Shown here in pieces: positions 22,696 through 29,964 of a DNA stretch of 34,782 nucleotides. This DNA is from a virus. Numbering within the stretch: the stretch's first letter is position 1; every line of letters begins with the position of its first letter. The translations under genes were made by a program, and so were the position numbers. Where the stretch lies: positions 1-34,782 of IMG/VR virus record IMGVR_UViG_3300026097_000055. The stretch is one strand, 5' to 3'. The notes under the pieces were generated by a model that saw only the letters and a program-made list of their open reading frames with translations, did no database searches and was not told the DNA's origin.

Positions 22696-23554
22696 TGACT
22701 TTCTCCAATTCTTCAACTAAATCGTAAAAATGTAACATAGATTTTAGTTGATGGTTTCTTACAACATTACCTTTTTTGACATGGTCAAGTAAACTAATAG
22801 TTTCTTTTAACTTGATTTGTGTGACTTCTGATGTTGTCTTTTCAAGTTGTTGTTCAAGTGTTTCTTTAATTGTATCAGCTTCTGTATTCATATACTCACG
22901 AAGTGAATTTGTATTAGAAACATTGTTTATAAATTCACGTAATAAGTTCTTTTGTTTTTTAGAAAGTGGTGAATACTTTTTGTTGAACTTTTCAATCATT
23001 AATTTGTATGCTAACAAACGAATATCTTTATCTTGTTCTTTATATCTTTCTAATAAATCTTGTGATTTCTGTTCAACTTGTTCTGTTTTTAAAATATAAT
23101 CTAAAATAGTATCATTACAAGATTTGTATTGTTGTAATGAATAATCTTCATTTAGTTTATTGATTTCAAACAATGTGTAAATAGAACCATATACTTTATA
23201 GTCATTTACTTGTGTAGAAAGTATTTGTTTGACATCGTAGTTTTCTTTGATATCTTTTACAAGATTATACTTTTCTGTTTTGAGTTTCTCTTCATTCAAT
23301 CGTGAACGAAGTTTTAAAACTTTATCAATAAATGTTTGTGCCCTTGTCTCGGATACAAACTTTCCTCCATTCATAACCGCATCATATAATGCGTATTCTT
23401 TGTAGAGTTCTGTTTCTTTACTGAAATACTTTTTAAGCATATCCAATGCTTTGGTTTCAGTAACTCCTTCTATTGTATCGACAGTAACTTGTCGTGTAAG
23501 TATCTCAAATAAGAAACCTGTATTCTTATATTTAGAATGGTTTACTTTTCGCAT
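22688..23554 (-). CDS. Conserved helical protein between portal and protease (288 aa)
   Basis: The protein opens with HSKYKNTGFLFEILTRQVTV and continues KALDMLKKYFSKETELYKEY, KYNLVKDIKENY, YKVYGSIYTLFEIN, and a C-terminal helix with LKSMLHFYDLVEELEKV. It is almost all helix, lysine/glutamate-rich, without membrane segment. I recognise the SKYKNTG-LFE-L-RQ opening from marine T4-like phages, function unknown. Its place matches T4 gp67/gp68 (prohead core), so a core or portal-associated role is possible. A TATATTTAT motif stands 20 bases upstream; no strong ribosome site is seen. Confidence 0.6.
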   Translation of the reverse strand: MRKVNHSKYKNTGFLFEILTRQVTVDTIEGVTETKALDMLKKYFSKETELYKEYALYDAVMNGGKFVSETRAQTFIDKVLKLRSRLNEEKLKTEKYNLVKDIKENYDVKQILSTQVNDYKVYGSIYTLFEINKLNEDYSLQQYKSCNDTILDYILKTEQVEQKSQDLLERYKEQDKDIRLLAYKLMIEKFNKKYSPLSKKQKNLLREFINNVSNTNSLREYMNTEADTIKETLEQQLEKTTSEVTQIKLKETISLLDHVKKGNVVRNHQLKSMLHFYDLVEELEKVNG

Positions 23555-23574
23555 GCGTTTTTATTTTGTATATC

Positions 23575-23592
23575 TATAAGTATAAATATAAA
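23575..23592 (-). promoter_or_regulatory. TATATTTAT-type motif upstream of the head-core/protease unit
   Basis: The coding strand reads TTTATATTTATACTTATA, 20 bases before the ATG at 23554 and immediately after the portal stop. It is nearly identical to the copy at 2599-2617. Confidence 0.5.
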
Positions 23593-23594
23593 GA

Positions 23595-25379
23595 TTATTC
23601 CTTATCTTCCATCAAATTATCTTCTGACAATATTGTTGTCATAGATTTAGATTTTGGTAGTCCCAATTTATCCAATATACCTTCATTACGTGCTCTTTCC
23701 ACACGGCCTAATGGATCACGTCCCATAGAATGGTCATCTTTTTCATATCGTGATACATCTTTTGGTCGACCACCTTGTTTTCCGTAGTTCTCAAAATCTT
23801 GTTTAGTGTAATACTTTTTATCAGTATCTTGTGAGTGTTCATCCGACGGGTCTTCATCACTATCAATCAGTGGTGGTAGTCCTGCTAGTTCAGGATTTTG
23901 TGATGCATCATCCTCACCACCTTGTGGTTGGTCTTCGGGATCTTGACCTTCACGTTCAATACTTTCGTATCTGAATGTTCGTTTCACATCATCAATAAGT
24001 TTTTCTCGTTGTTCTTCAATATCATCTTCTGTCATATCCAATATGTTATCATAAATCCAATCTTCGGATAACATTTTTTGGTCTTTGATATCACGAACAA
24101 GATTTAGTTTAGATGATAGAATTTCAATCTGTTCACGTGTATAAATGGTAGATGGGTTGTTTAGTTTGATACTAAAGTTTACTAAATCTTCATCAGTATA
24201 TCCTTGTGAGAATAAATGAACGATTGCTATCTTTGTCAACTCACTTTCTACAATACGTTGAATCCGTTCGATTGTCCGAGCAAATCGTATGTCTTCTTGT
24301 GCTAGTGTAGCCTTACCATTTAATCCTTCTTCGTATCCAAGATATGCTTTTGGTATTTTAAGTGCTGCTAATAGTTTGTTTTTAAGATACTCAATATCTT
24401 CGGTTCCATCATATTGTAATCCACTTAATTCATTGATTTCAGTATTTGAGTTTTGACCACGGGTAGGTAGATAAAAATCTTCGGTCATATTCTGAATATT
24501 GTATTTCAGATTATAATCACCAGTTTGTCTATCAATATGTGGTTCCTTCTTCATCTTACTGATAACCTGTTCCATGTAGTTTTCTACTTCATTTGGTGGA
24601 ATATTACCAATATCAATCTTGAATACTCGTTTGGACGGAGCTCTCATAATACGATGGATTAACATCGCATCTTCCATAAGTTGTAGTTGTTTGTGTATTC
24701 TTCTTCCGTTCTCAACCATTGATTTACCATATGGAATAAAGTTGGAATCACTCAACAAACGGAAGTGAGCCATCTCATAGTTTTCATATGATATATTCTT
24801 TTCTAATAAGTTCTCAAACTTAACATAGTATGGGTTTTCAGGGTCACTATCTTCTACACGTTCTATTTCGTGAACTGATAGTGGACTTGCATTTACAATA
24901 CCATACTTTTCATTAATATCTAAATGAAGAAAAAAATCACCATATTTTGCAAGATTCCTTACCCATGGCCATAAGTTAAAATCAAGATTCAATACATCGT
25001 AATATAGATTTTCTAATATCTGTTTGATATTATCATCCGATGAATAAATCTTAAGTAAATCACCATTTTCATTTCTCGTAGTTGATTCATCTGCATAAAT
25101 GTCAAGTGCAGATGCAATAATCGGGTCACTATCCATAATATCGTAATCACGATATAGCTGTTCCCTCATTGCAGAATAACCGGTGATTTGGTCACGTGAA
25201 TTATATGTTAGTGAACTTCTGTGTAATCTTGAGAACTTATCTTTGAGATAATCTTGATTGAATGCTTGAAGTTTGGATGTATCACGTACTTTAAGTCCTT
25301 TACCACCTGGTGACTTTCGTACAATAACATTCGTAGAAAATAGTCGTCGTAATGACGAACCTAATGAATTATCTGCCAT
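23595..25379 (-). CDS. 20: Portal protein gp20 (594 aa)
   Basis: Typical T4-like portal segments are present: YDIMDSDPIIASALDIYADE (about 75-94), RIMRAPSKRVFKIDIGNIPP (about 245), DFYLPTRGQNSNTEINELSG (about 300) and LKIPKAYLGYEEGLNGKATL (about 335), followed by QEDIRFARTIERIQRIVESE. The dodecameric portal initiates head assembly and is the packaging channel. The last 110 residues are an acidic, low-complexity tail (D/E/Q/P) absent or shorter in T4 gp20 (524). The ATG overlaps the end of the mini-cupin gene by 11 bases. A weaker ATATTTATAAAG element lies inside that gene (about 25443-25454), which may give the portal an internal start. Confidence 0.9.
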   Translation of the reverse strand: MADNSLGSSLRRLFSTNVIVRKSPGGKGLKVRDTSKLQAFNQDYLKDKFSRLHRSSLTYNSRDQITGYSAMREQLYRDYDIMDSDPIIASALDIYADESTTRNENGDLLKIYSSDDNIKQILENLYYDVLNLDFNLWPWVRNLAKYGDFFLHLDINEKYGIVNASPLSVHEIERVEDSDPENPYYVKFENLLEKNISYENYEMAHFRLLSDSNFIPYGKSMVENGRRIHKQLQLMEDAMLIHRIMRAPSKRVFKIDIGNIPPNEVENYMEQVISKMKKEPHIDRQTGDYNLKYNIQNMTEDFYLPTRGQNSNTEINELSGLQYDGTEDIEYLKNKLLAALKIPKAYLGYEEGLNGKATLAQEDIRFARTIERIQRIVESELTKIAIVHLFSQGYTDEDLVNFSIKLNNPSTIYTREQIEILSSKLNLVRDIKDQKMLSEDWIYDNILDMTEDDIEEQREKLIDDVKRTFRYESIEREGQDPEDQPQGGEDDASQNPELAGLPPLIDSDEDPSDEHSQDTDKKYYTKQDFENYGKQGGRPKDVSRYEKDDHSMGRDPLGRVERARNEGILDKLGLPKSKSMTTILSEDNLMEDKE

Positions 25380-25638
25380 ATTCTTTTATCTTTATCACAA
25401 GTGGTGTCGTTCCTTTTAGTACTCTATGAAAACGACCCTTCTTTATAAATATCGTTGTATCTTTATTTAGTTTCTGTGGTATTTCTTCATCAAATTGAAA
25501 CGACCAATCACTTTCATTCATCACAACAATTTCTCTGTCGTGTTCATCTTCATGCCATTCAAGTTCATTTTCATCTATGTCAGATTCAAATGTCCGTATA
25601 AATTCATCGTCTGAAATATACTGATTTTTATACAACAT
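25369..25638 (-). CDS. Mini-cupin-like protein (89 aa)
   Basis: The start is ATG 25638, sharing one base with the upstream TAA (TAATG); a longer frame to 25707 would overlap that gene by 70 bases and is not needed. Residues about 26-42 read NELEWHEDEHDREIVVM, matching cupin motif 1 (HxH..E), and FIKKGRFHRVLKGTTPLVIK matches motif 2 (P/K-x-G-x-x-H). The two histidine-containing strands would form a tiny beta-barrel with a metal site. I know similar short proteins beside portal genes of marine T4-like phages, with unknown role. Metal binding is inferred. Confidence 0.6.
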   Translation of the reverse strand: MLYKNQYISDDEFIRTFESDIDENELEWHEDEHDREIVVMNESDWSFQFDEEIPQKLNKDTTIFIKKGRFHRVLKGTTPLVIKIKEYGR

Positions 25639-26198
25639 TACCAAAATCTTCCTTTTGCCCCTTTCAATCCAAGTTGTTTTGCGTACCTTGGGAGAGCACA
25701 ACTCCAATATCCTGCTTTTGTTTTATCCTTTTTTTGGTCACAATTATGTCTTGATGCAAATGCTTTGCGTGCGGCGGGGTCTTTTAACTTGACTGCAAGT
25801 TTACCACCACCACCTTCTGCACCAAATGATACTTTTTTCACATTCTTTGTTTTTGGGTCACGGACATAGACATAAAACTTTTTATCTCCACCTCTTTTGG
25901 GTTTATTAAGTTCTACATCTTTTCCTTTGTATTCAGATTCATCAATTGGCATTGGAAAATCTAACATGACTTTTTTCCCTTCATACCATTCTAACTTTCC
26001 AATATCACTTTTCAAGAAAAATTCTTCGAGTTCATCAATAGGTTTTAGTTGTCCTTTTTCATACAGTGATCGAGCTTCATTGTATAATCTAAAAAACTTA
26101 GTGCTACCAAATCGAAACACATTTTCATCCAATGGAATTTCGTTTTCTAAATGATACTGTAATCCTTCTGTAATCGCTACTTGTTCTGTGAGAATCAT
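25638..26198 (-). CDS. Conserved marine-phage protein with RHNC...W motif (186 aa)
   Basis: The N-terminal half includes FRFGSTKFFRLYNEARSLYE and GKLEWYEGKKVMLDFPMPID. The C-terminal half carries the widespread phage module KKFYVYVRDPKTKNVKKVSF, followed by ARKAFASRHNCDQKKDKTKA and GYWSCALPRYAKQLGL. C and H residues in RHNC...YWSC could bind zinc. I recall this module from cyanophages and pelagiphages near terminase and portal, without a known function. A good AAGGA site and a TATATTTAT motif precede the ATG. It begins the unit with cupin and portal. Confidence 0.65.
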   Translation of the reverse strand: MILTEQVAITEGLQYHLENEIPLDENVFRFGSTKFFRLYNEARSLYEKGQLKPIDELEEFFLKSDIGKLEWYEGKKVMLDFPMPIDESEYKGKDVELNKPKRGGDKKFYVYVRDPKTKNVKKVSFGAEGGGGKLAVKLKDPAARKAFASRHNCDQKKDKTKAGYWSCALPRYAKQLGLKGAKGRFW

Positions 26199-26218
26199 AC
26201 CTACTTCCTTTAATTGTC

Positions 26219-26236
26219 TATAAAGATAAATATAAG
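26219..26236 (-). promoter_or_regulatory. TATATTTAT-type motif upstream of the portal unit
   Basis: The coding strand reads CTTATATTTATCTTTATA, 20 bases before the ATG at 26198 and directly after the terminase stop. Confidence 0.5.
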
Positions 26237-27814
26237 TTAATCAAATAACCAACGTAAGTCAATTTCTTCCCCATTTACTGTTTTCTTATAGGGGTCTTCA
26301 CCTCCGTAATTATTTGATGAAATAACGGTATCTGTTCGTCTCATATGATTGAGTGAAGCTTTGGTTAAATCAATTCCTTCTTGTCGTAACCTTAATGCTG
26401 TATCTCTAACCCACAATGCGATTGCGTAACTCATTACCAAGTCATCGTTATACCCTCTCATTGCTTCTGCACGTTGTCCTAACCAAATAAACGTAAATAG
26501 TTCATCAATCAATCGACTATCATAAATTTCTACTGACTTTTCACGTAAGTATTCATCTAATTTAGATATCAACATCGGTCGTGTTTTTGATGATGTTGTA
26601 AATCCTGGTATTGTTGGATTTTCTGGTGATTGTTTTTTATTGATATGTGTGTAGTGAACATCAACAACTTGTAAATCACGTGAAGAATAGAAGATGTTGG
26701 GATAATCCATATCAATAATTTCTTGCAAAACTGCCCATCCAACATTTGCGTTCTCAACTACGATTAGTGCGTTATTGTATTCACGTCCGATCGTATTGAG
26801 TAACCTTCCGTATTCTTTTGTATCTATCTTTCCCTTGTATGAACCTACTTGTTTCATACTCTCCACTTCCATAATATGAAACGCAGAATAATCTTTTCCA
26901 TCGCCACGAGCAACGTCAGCAGTTATTACATAATCTTTGCTGTAATCACAATACTCCCATATCCACAAGTTTCCATCTCTTCCACGTTTTTCTACGGGTT
27001 CTTTGACGAGCGTGTCTTGATACCATTTCAGTATTTGTGAATCGATGACTGTGTGACCGGATGAAATGAAGTCACAGTCGCATTCTTGGGCAGCCATCTT
27101 GGGGCCTAATACTTTATCTTGTTCATCCCTCCAACCTTGATCTCTATCAGGATGTAATGACCAGTGTAAGTTGATTGGGTTAAAGTAATTTTGTCCTTCT
27201 TTTGATCCTACCCACATTTGGTGAAACCAATTACCCATACCATTTGGTGTAGATAACGCAATACATTTACCACCTGTTGCTAATGTTTGTTGTGCTGAAC
27301 CCCATATCTCTTCAATATATTCAATAAATGCAGCTTCATCCAATATTAATAATGATAGAGATTCCGAACGACCTGCATCTGGTGATGATGATATTGCTTT
27401 GATTTCCGAACCATTCCCAAACTTCAATGATAGTTTGTTATCTTCTACTGTGGTGTTTTGTAACCACTTCGGTAAACTTTCATGTGCATATCTTACTTTT
27501 GTCACCAAGTTTTTTGCAACATCTTGTTTTGTTGCAATAACCAAAACTCGTTTATCTTTCTGAAATAACATCATCCATAATGCATATCCCGCAACAAGGG
27601 TTGATATACCCATCTGCCGTGCTTTGAGAATAATGTTGTAATCGTTGTCTGTAAGTTCTTTGAAAGCTAGTTCTTGAAATCTGTATAAATCGAACTTTAC
27701 TCTACCCTTTGTTGGGTGGGAAATATACATATACTTGCGAAAGAAATATACAGGATCAGTCGCACATTTTACATACTCTTTCTGTATGAGTTGTTTGTAA
27801 TCTACTTCCGCCAT
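26237..27814 (-). CDS. 17: Terminase large subunit gp17 (525 aa)
   Basis: The ATPase motifs are visible: adenine-side FDLYRFQELAFKEL, Walker A ARQMGIST (65-72), Walker B LLILDEAAF (155-163) and the LSTPNG coupling motif (187-192). The C-terminal RNase H-like nuclease has VITADVARGDGKDYS (D300), IVVENANVGWAVLQEI and GYNDDLVMSYAIALW as its acidic sites. It cuts and pumps DNA into the prohead through the portal. T4 gp17 has 610 residues, so this is shorter. No small terminase (gp16) is found in the window. The gene follows the membrane-anchored 228-residue gene by one base. Confidence 0.93.
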   Translation of the reverse strand: MAEVDYKQLIQKEYVKCATDPVYFFRKYMYISHPTKGRVKFDLYRFQELAFKELTDNDYNIILKARQMGISTLVAGYALWMMLFQKDKRVLVIATKQDVAKNLVTKVRYAHESLPKWLQNTTVEDNKLSLKFGNGSEIKAISSSPDAGRSESLSLLILDEAAFIEYIEEIWGSAQQTLATGGKCIALSTPNGMGNWFHQMWVGSKEGQNYFNPINLHWSLHPDRDQGWRDEQDKVLGPKMAAQECDCDFISSGHTVIDSQILKWYQDTLVKEPVEKRGRDGNLWIWEYCDYSKDYVITADVARGDGKDYSAFHIMEVESMKQVGSYKGKIDTKEYGRLLNTIGREYNNALIVVENANVGWAVLQEIIDMDYPNIFYSSRDLQVVDVHYTHINKKQSPENPTIPGFTTSSKTRPMLISKLDEYLREKSVEIYDSRLIDELFTFIWLGQRAEAMRGYNDDLVMSYAIALWVRDTALRLRQEGIDLTKASLNHMRRTDTVISSNNYGGEDPYKKTVNGEEIDLRWLFD

Positions 27815-27815
27815 T

Positions 27816-28502
27816 TTACTTACCGAGTTTTATGAAATACGATAATTCTAAATATGGGTTGTATTCAGTAAGTGTTCCATAGGTGTCGTTTGTAACTCCA
27901 CCTTCTAAAATCAATAATCTCTGCTTCTTCGTTTTCCAACCAAGTCCAAGTCCTGCTGAACCAAACACATCCTTTTCGTTATACCCAAATGAACCACCCA
28001 AGTAAAACTCGTTCTTTGGAAGTTCTTTGACGATAGTAGTGTTGTATATTGTTGGTATTTGGAATGTCCAATCTACTTTACGCGATTGTATTTTGTTCTG
28101 TGATAAAATATCAGTCAATACTCCGTATCCTAATGTAGATGGTTGTGTTCCACTTTCAGTTGTTACTCCATCGGGGAAATCATAATCCAATTTGAGTGTG
28201 TCTATAACAGTATAAGACGCGAAGTAATCTTCAAGGATTGCGGTTGTGTCCACATCACTTGGTATTTGAACTTGGACAGTATCTGTTCTATAAACGGTTT
28301 GTGGGACGTATTCAGTAACTGTTACTTCTTTTTCTACTACGACTGTATCAATTTGTTGTGATAGTAATTCATAGTCCTGTCCGTTTACTTTAATAGTTTC
28401 AATATCACCATACCCACCACTGAATACGTCTGCTAAGAAAAGACAGGTAATCGTAAGACCTACAATGAGAACTTCTCTCCAATATTTACGTATAAAGTTC
28501 AT
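27816..28502 (-). CDS. Membrane-anchored protein with beta-rich C-terminus (228 aa)
   Basis: A short basic N-terminus (MNFIRKYWR) precedes one membrane helix at residues 9-26. The following 100 residues are extracytoplasmic in type, with valine/threonine/aspartate repeats (DTVVVEKEVTVTEYVPQTVY). The last 70 residues alternate as in outer-membrane beta hairpins (NEFYLGGSFGYNEKDVFGSA, LEGGVTNDTYGTLTEY, PYLELSYFIKLGK). A protein that could span from inner to outer membrane might act as a spanin in lysis or in infection, but I recognise no family. It lies just upstream of terminase and two bases after a 22-residue frame. Confidence 0.6.
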   Translation of the reverse strand: MNFIRKYWREVLIVGLTITCLFLADVFSGGYGDIETIKVNGQDYELLSQQIDTVVVEKEVTVTEYVPQTVYRTDTVQVQIPSDVDTTAILEDYFASYTVIDTLKLDYDFPDGVTTESGTQPSTLGYGVLTDILSQNKIQSRKVDWTFQIPTIYNTTIVKELPKNEFYLGGSFGYNEKDVFGSAGLGLGWKTKKQRLLILEGGVTNDTYGTLTEYNPYLELSYFIKLGK

Positions 28503-28504
28503 AA

Positions 28505-28573
28505 CTAATTTGATTCAATAAATTCTTCGAGTTGTTTGACTAACTCTTCTTCTGTTATTTCTATATCACTCAT
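28505..28573 (-). CDS. Micro-protein (22 aa)
   Basis: ATG 28573 to TAG 28505 encodes MSDIEITEEELVKQLEEFIESN. The ATG overlaps the stop of the 92-residue gene as ATGA, and the stop lies two bases before the 228-residue gene. The peptide is an acidic amphipathic helix. The tight fit on both sides makes it likely to be translated. It may also act only to carry ribosomes from one gene to the next. No function can be given. Confidence 0.5.
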   Translation of the reverse strand: MSDIEITEEELVKQLEEFIESN

Positions 28574-28848
28574 TTATCTGATGACTGAAACAATCTTTCT
28601 TCTGCGTCCGCTTGGTTTGACGAACTGACTTTCATGTTATAACCATGTTTTTTCAATTCGTTTGATAACCATTTGTAATATTTAGAAGACCCCATATCAT
28701 CTTCAATATCTGATAATAAGTCGTAGAAAAATCTTTCGTTTCCACGACTTTGTTTATAGATATCCTTTGATTTCATTTCAAGAAGATGTTGTAATTCTTC
28801 TCTAATGATTTCTTGGAGTTTGTTTTTAGTCAGTTTCGTTTTCTGCAT
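28570..28848 (-). CDS. Small helical protein of unknown function (92 aa)
   Basis: The N-terminal helix KNKLQEIIREELQHLLEMKS has the pattern shared by several small proteins in this phage. A second part reads FFYDLLSDIEDDMGSSKYYK and WLSNELKKHGYNMKVSSSN. There is no membrane segment. It overlaps the 63-residue gene by 23 bases and the 22-residue frame by four. Function unknown; I would expect a cytoplasmic or core-associated protein. Confidence 0.55.
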   Translation of the reverse strand: MQKTKLTKNKLQEIIREELQHLLEMKSKDIYKQSRGNERFFYDLLSDIEDDMGSSKYYKWLSNELKKHGYNMKVSSSNQADAEERLFQSSDK

Positions 28849-29017
28849 CGTAGTTTTTGTCTACGTAGTTAAAAAATTCTTTTTTCTTATCACCTTTTAG
28901 TTCAGCTGGTGAAGATACACCAAACTTTTTTAAAGCTGATTGAAAGAACTTTTGATACTTAGTCATCTCTTCTTCAGTAATTTGAGATACTAATTCTTTG
29001 AGTTTTGTACGTTTCAT
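28826..29017 (-). CDS. Small conserved phage protein (63 aa)
   Basis: The N-terminus MKRTKLKELVSQITEEEM is followed by KYQKFFQSALKKFGVSSPAE and LKGDKKKEFFNYVDKNYDAE. I recall the KFFQSALKKFGVxSPxEL...KKEFFNYVDxN pattern from marine T4-like phages; its role is unknown. It is the first gene of the terminase unit, with the TATATTTAT motif 13 bases upstream, and lacks a strong ribosome site. The N-terminal (K/R)LKELV..I.EEE helix recalls other small proteins here. Confidence 0.6.
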   Translation of the reverse strand: MKRTKLKELVSQITEEEMTKYQKFFQSALKKFGVSSPAELKGDKKKEFFNYVDKNYDAENETD

Positions 29018-29030
29018 AGTATTGTTTTTA

Positions 29031-29042
29031 ATATAAATATAA
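29031..29042 (-). promoter_or_regulatory. TATATTTAT-type motif upstream of the terminase unit
   Basis: The coding strand reads AATTATATTTATATTAAAA in a 25-base gap, 13 bases before the ATG at 29017. Confidence 0.45.
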
Positions 29043-29429
29043 TTACGAATTTAATATTCGTTGCCACAACATTGTCATACTACCTACAATAGCTGATAGT
29101 ATAATCCACAAAAATTTTGTAATATTACTTTTAAATTTTTTAAGATCGTTGTGTTCTTCGATAATAGATGCTAATCGTTGTTCTTGTTCTTCTAATTCCA
29201 AACGATATTCAGTGTTTTTGTTTACACGAACAATAACACCATTTTCTGGATTTAGAAGCATTTTTTTGAGGTCAGCCATATCTTCATACATCTTTTCTTG
29301 GCGTTCCATCATTATTTCAAGTTGTGAAAGAATAACTTTTAATTCACCATTTGGCATATGAGTTTCTATTTCATCTAGCCTTTTGGATAACTGATTCAAT
29401 AACTCTTTACTCGTCAGTGAGCTTGCCAT
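29043..29429 (-). CDS. Coiled-coil protein with C-terminal membrane helix (128 aa)
   Basis: Residues 5-60 and 75-100 form coiled coils (LNQLSKRLDEIETHMPNGEL, MMERQEKMYEDMADLKKMLL, ELEEQEQRLASIIEEHNDLK). A membrane helix lies at residues 104-123 (TKFLWIILSAIVGSMTMLWQ). The layout equals the XhlA/DUF-type phage membrane proteins often found in lysis cassettes, though XhlA is shorter. It could be a holin helper or a head-assembly membrane anchor. GAGG stands six bases before the ATG, which lies inside the end of the zinc-ribbon gene. Confidence 0.6.
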   Translation of the reverse strand: MASSLTSKELLNQLSKRLDEIETHMPNGELKVILSQLEIMMERQEKMYEDMADLKKMLLNPENGVIVRVNKNTEYRLELEEQEQRLASIIEEHNDLKKFKSNITKFLWIILSAIVGSMTMLWQRILNS

Positions 29430-29964
29430 ATTTTTCCTCGTATGATTGTATTGAGTTATTTAGTTGTTCTTCGAACGTACCTAAATACTCTTTATAACTA
29501 TCAATTACGTCGGACAAATTTCCGTCAAATTCCCATTTTTCTATCCTTCCATCGGATAAAACATACTCTTGTTTACCATTAAAGTTATTTTTGAACTCAT
29601 CAAGTTGTGTTTTTTGTTCATCTAACCAACTTTGTGCGTTCAATAATCGTTTTTTGAACATAAACTGATCTAACTTCCCTTCTTTTCGTAGTTCATCGTG
29701 GTAATCAATCATACAATTAAGACAAGTTCCGTTGGAATAGAACGCGTCTGTATCACGTCGTGCTTTCATTACCTTTTCACACTTTGGACAGAACATGGGA
29801 ACACGGATATCATCAAACCTTGTTTTCTTTACTTTATACCCATTCTTTTGTTCGTATTCTTCACCAAACTCTTTTTTGGGGCCTGTATATCCAACAGATA
29901 TATTTTTCTCTGCTTCTTGCCCTGAAAGTATTGTTTTCAGAGCTTTAACGTTTTTTTCATTCAT
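29407..29964 (-). CDS. Zinc-ribbon protein of unknown function (185 aa)
   Basis: Cysteines C59, C62, C81 and C84 in VPMFCPKCEKVMKARRD and SNGTCLNCMIDYHDELRK form a four-cysteine zinc ribbon. A basic, disordered N-terminus precedes it, and about 95 residues of coiled coil follow (FKKRLLNAQSWLDEQKTQLD). I know the FCP-C-KVM...F--H--C--C-iD pattern from marine T4-like phages; its function has not been assigned. It overlaps the giant enzyme gene by eight bases and is probably coupled to it. Confidence 0.65.
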   Translation of the reverse strand: MNEKNVKALKTILSGQEAEKNISVGYTGPKKEFGEEYEQKNGYKVKKTRFDDIRVPMFCPKCEKVMKARRDTDAFYSNGTCLNCMIDYHDELRKEGKLDQFMFKKRLLNAQSWLDEQKTQLDEFKNNFNGKQEYVLSDGRIEKWEFDGNLSDVIDSYKEYLGTFEEQLNNSIQSYEEKYGKLTDE

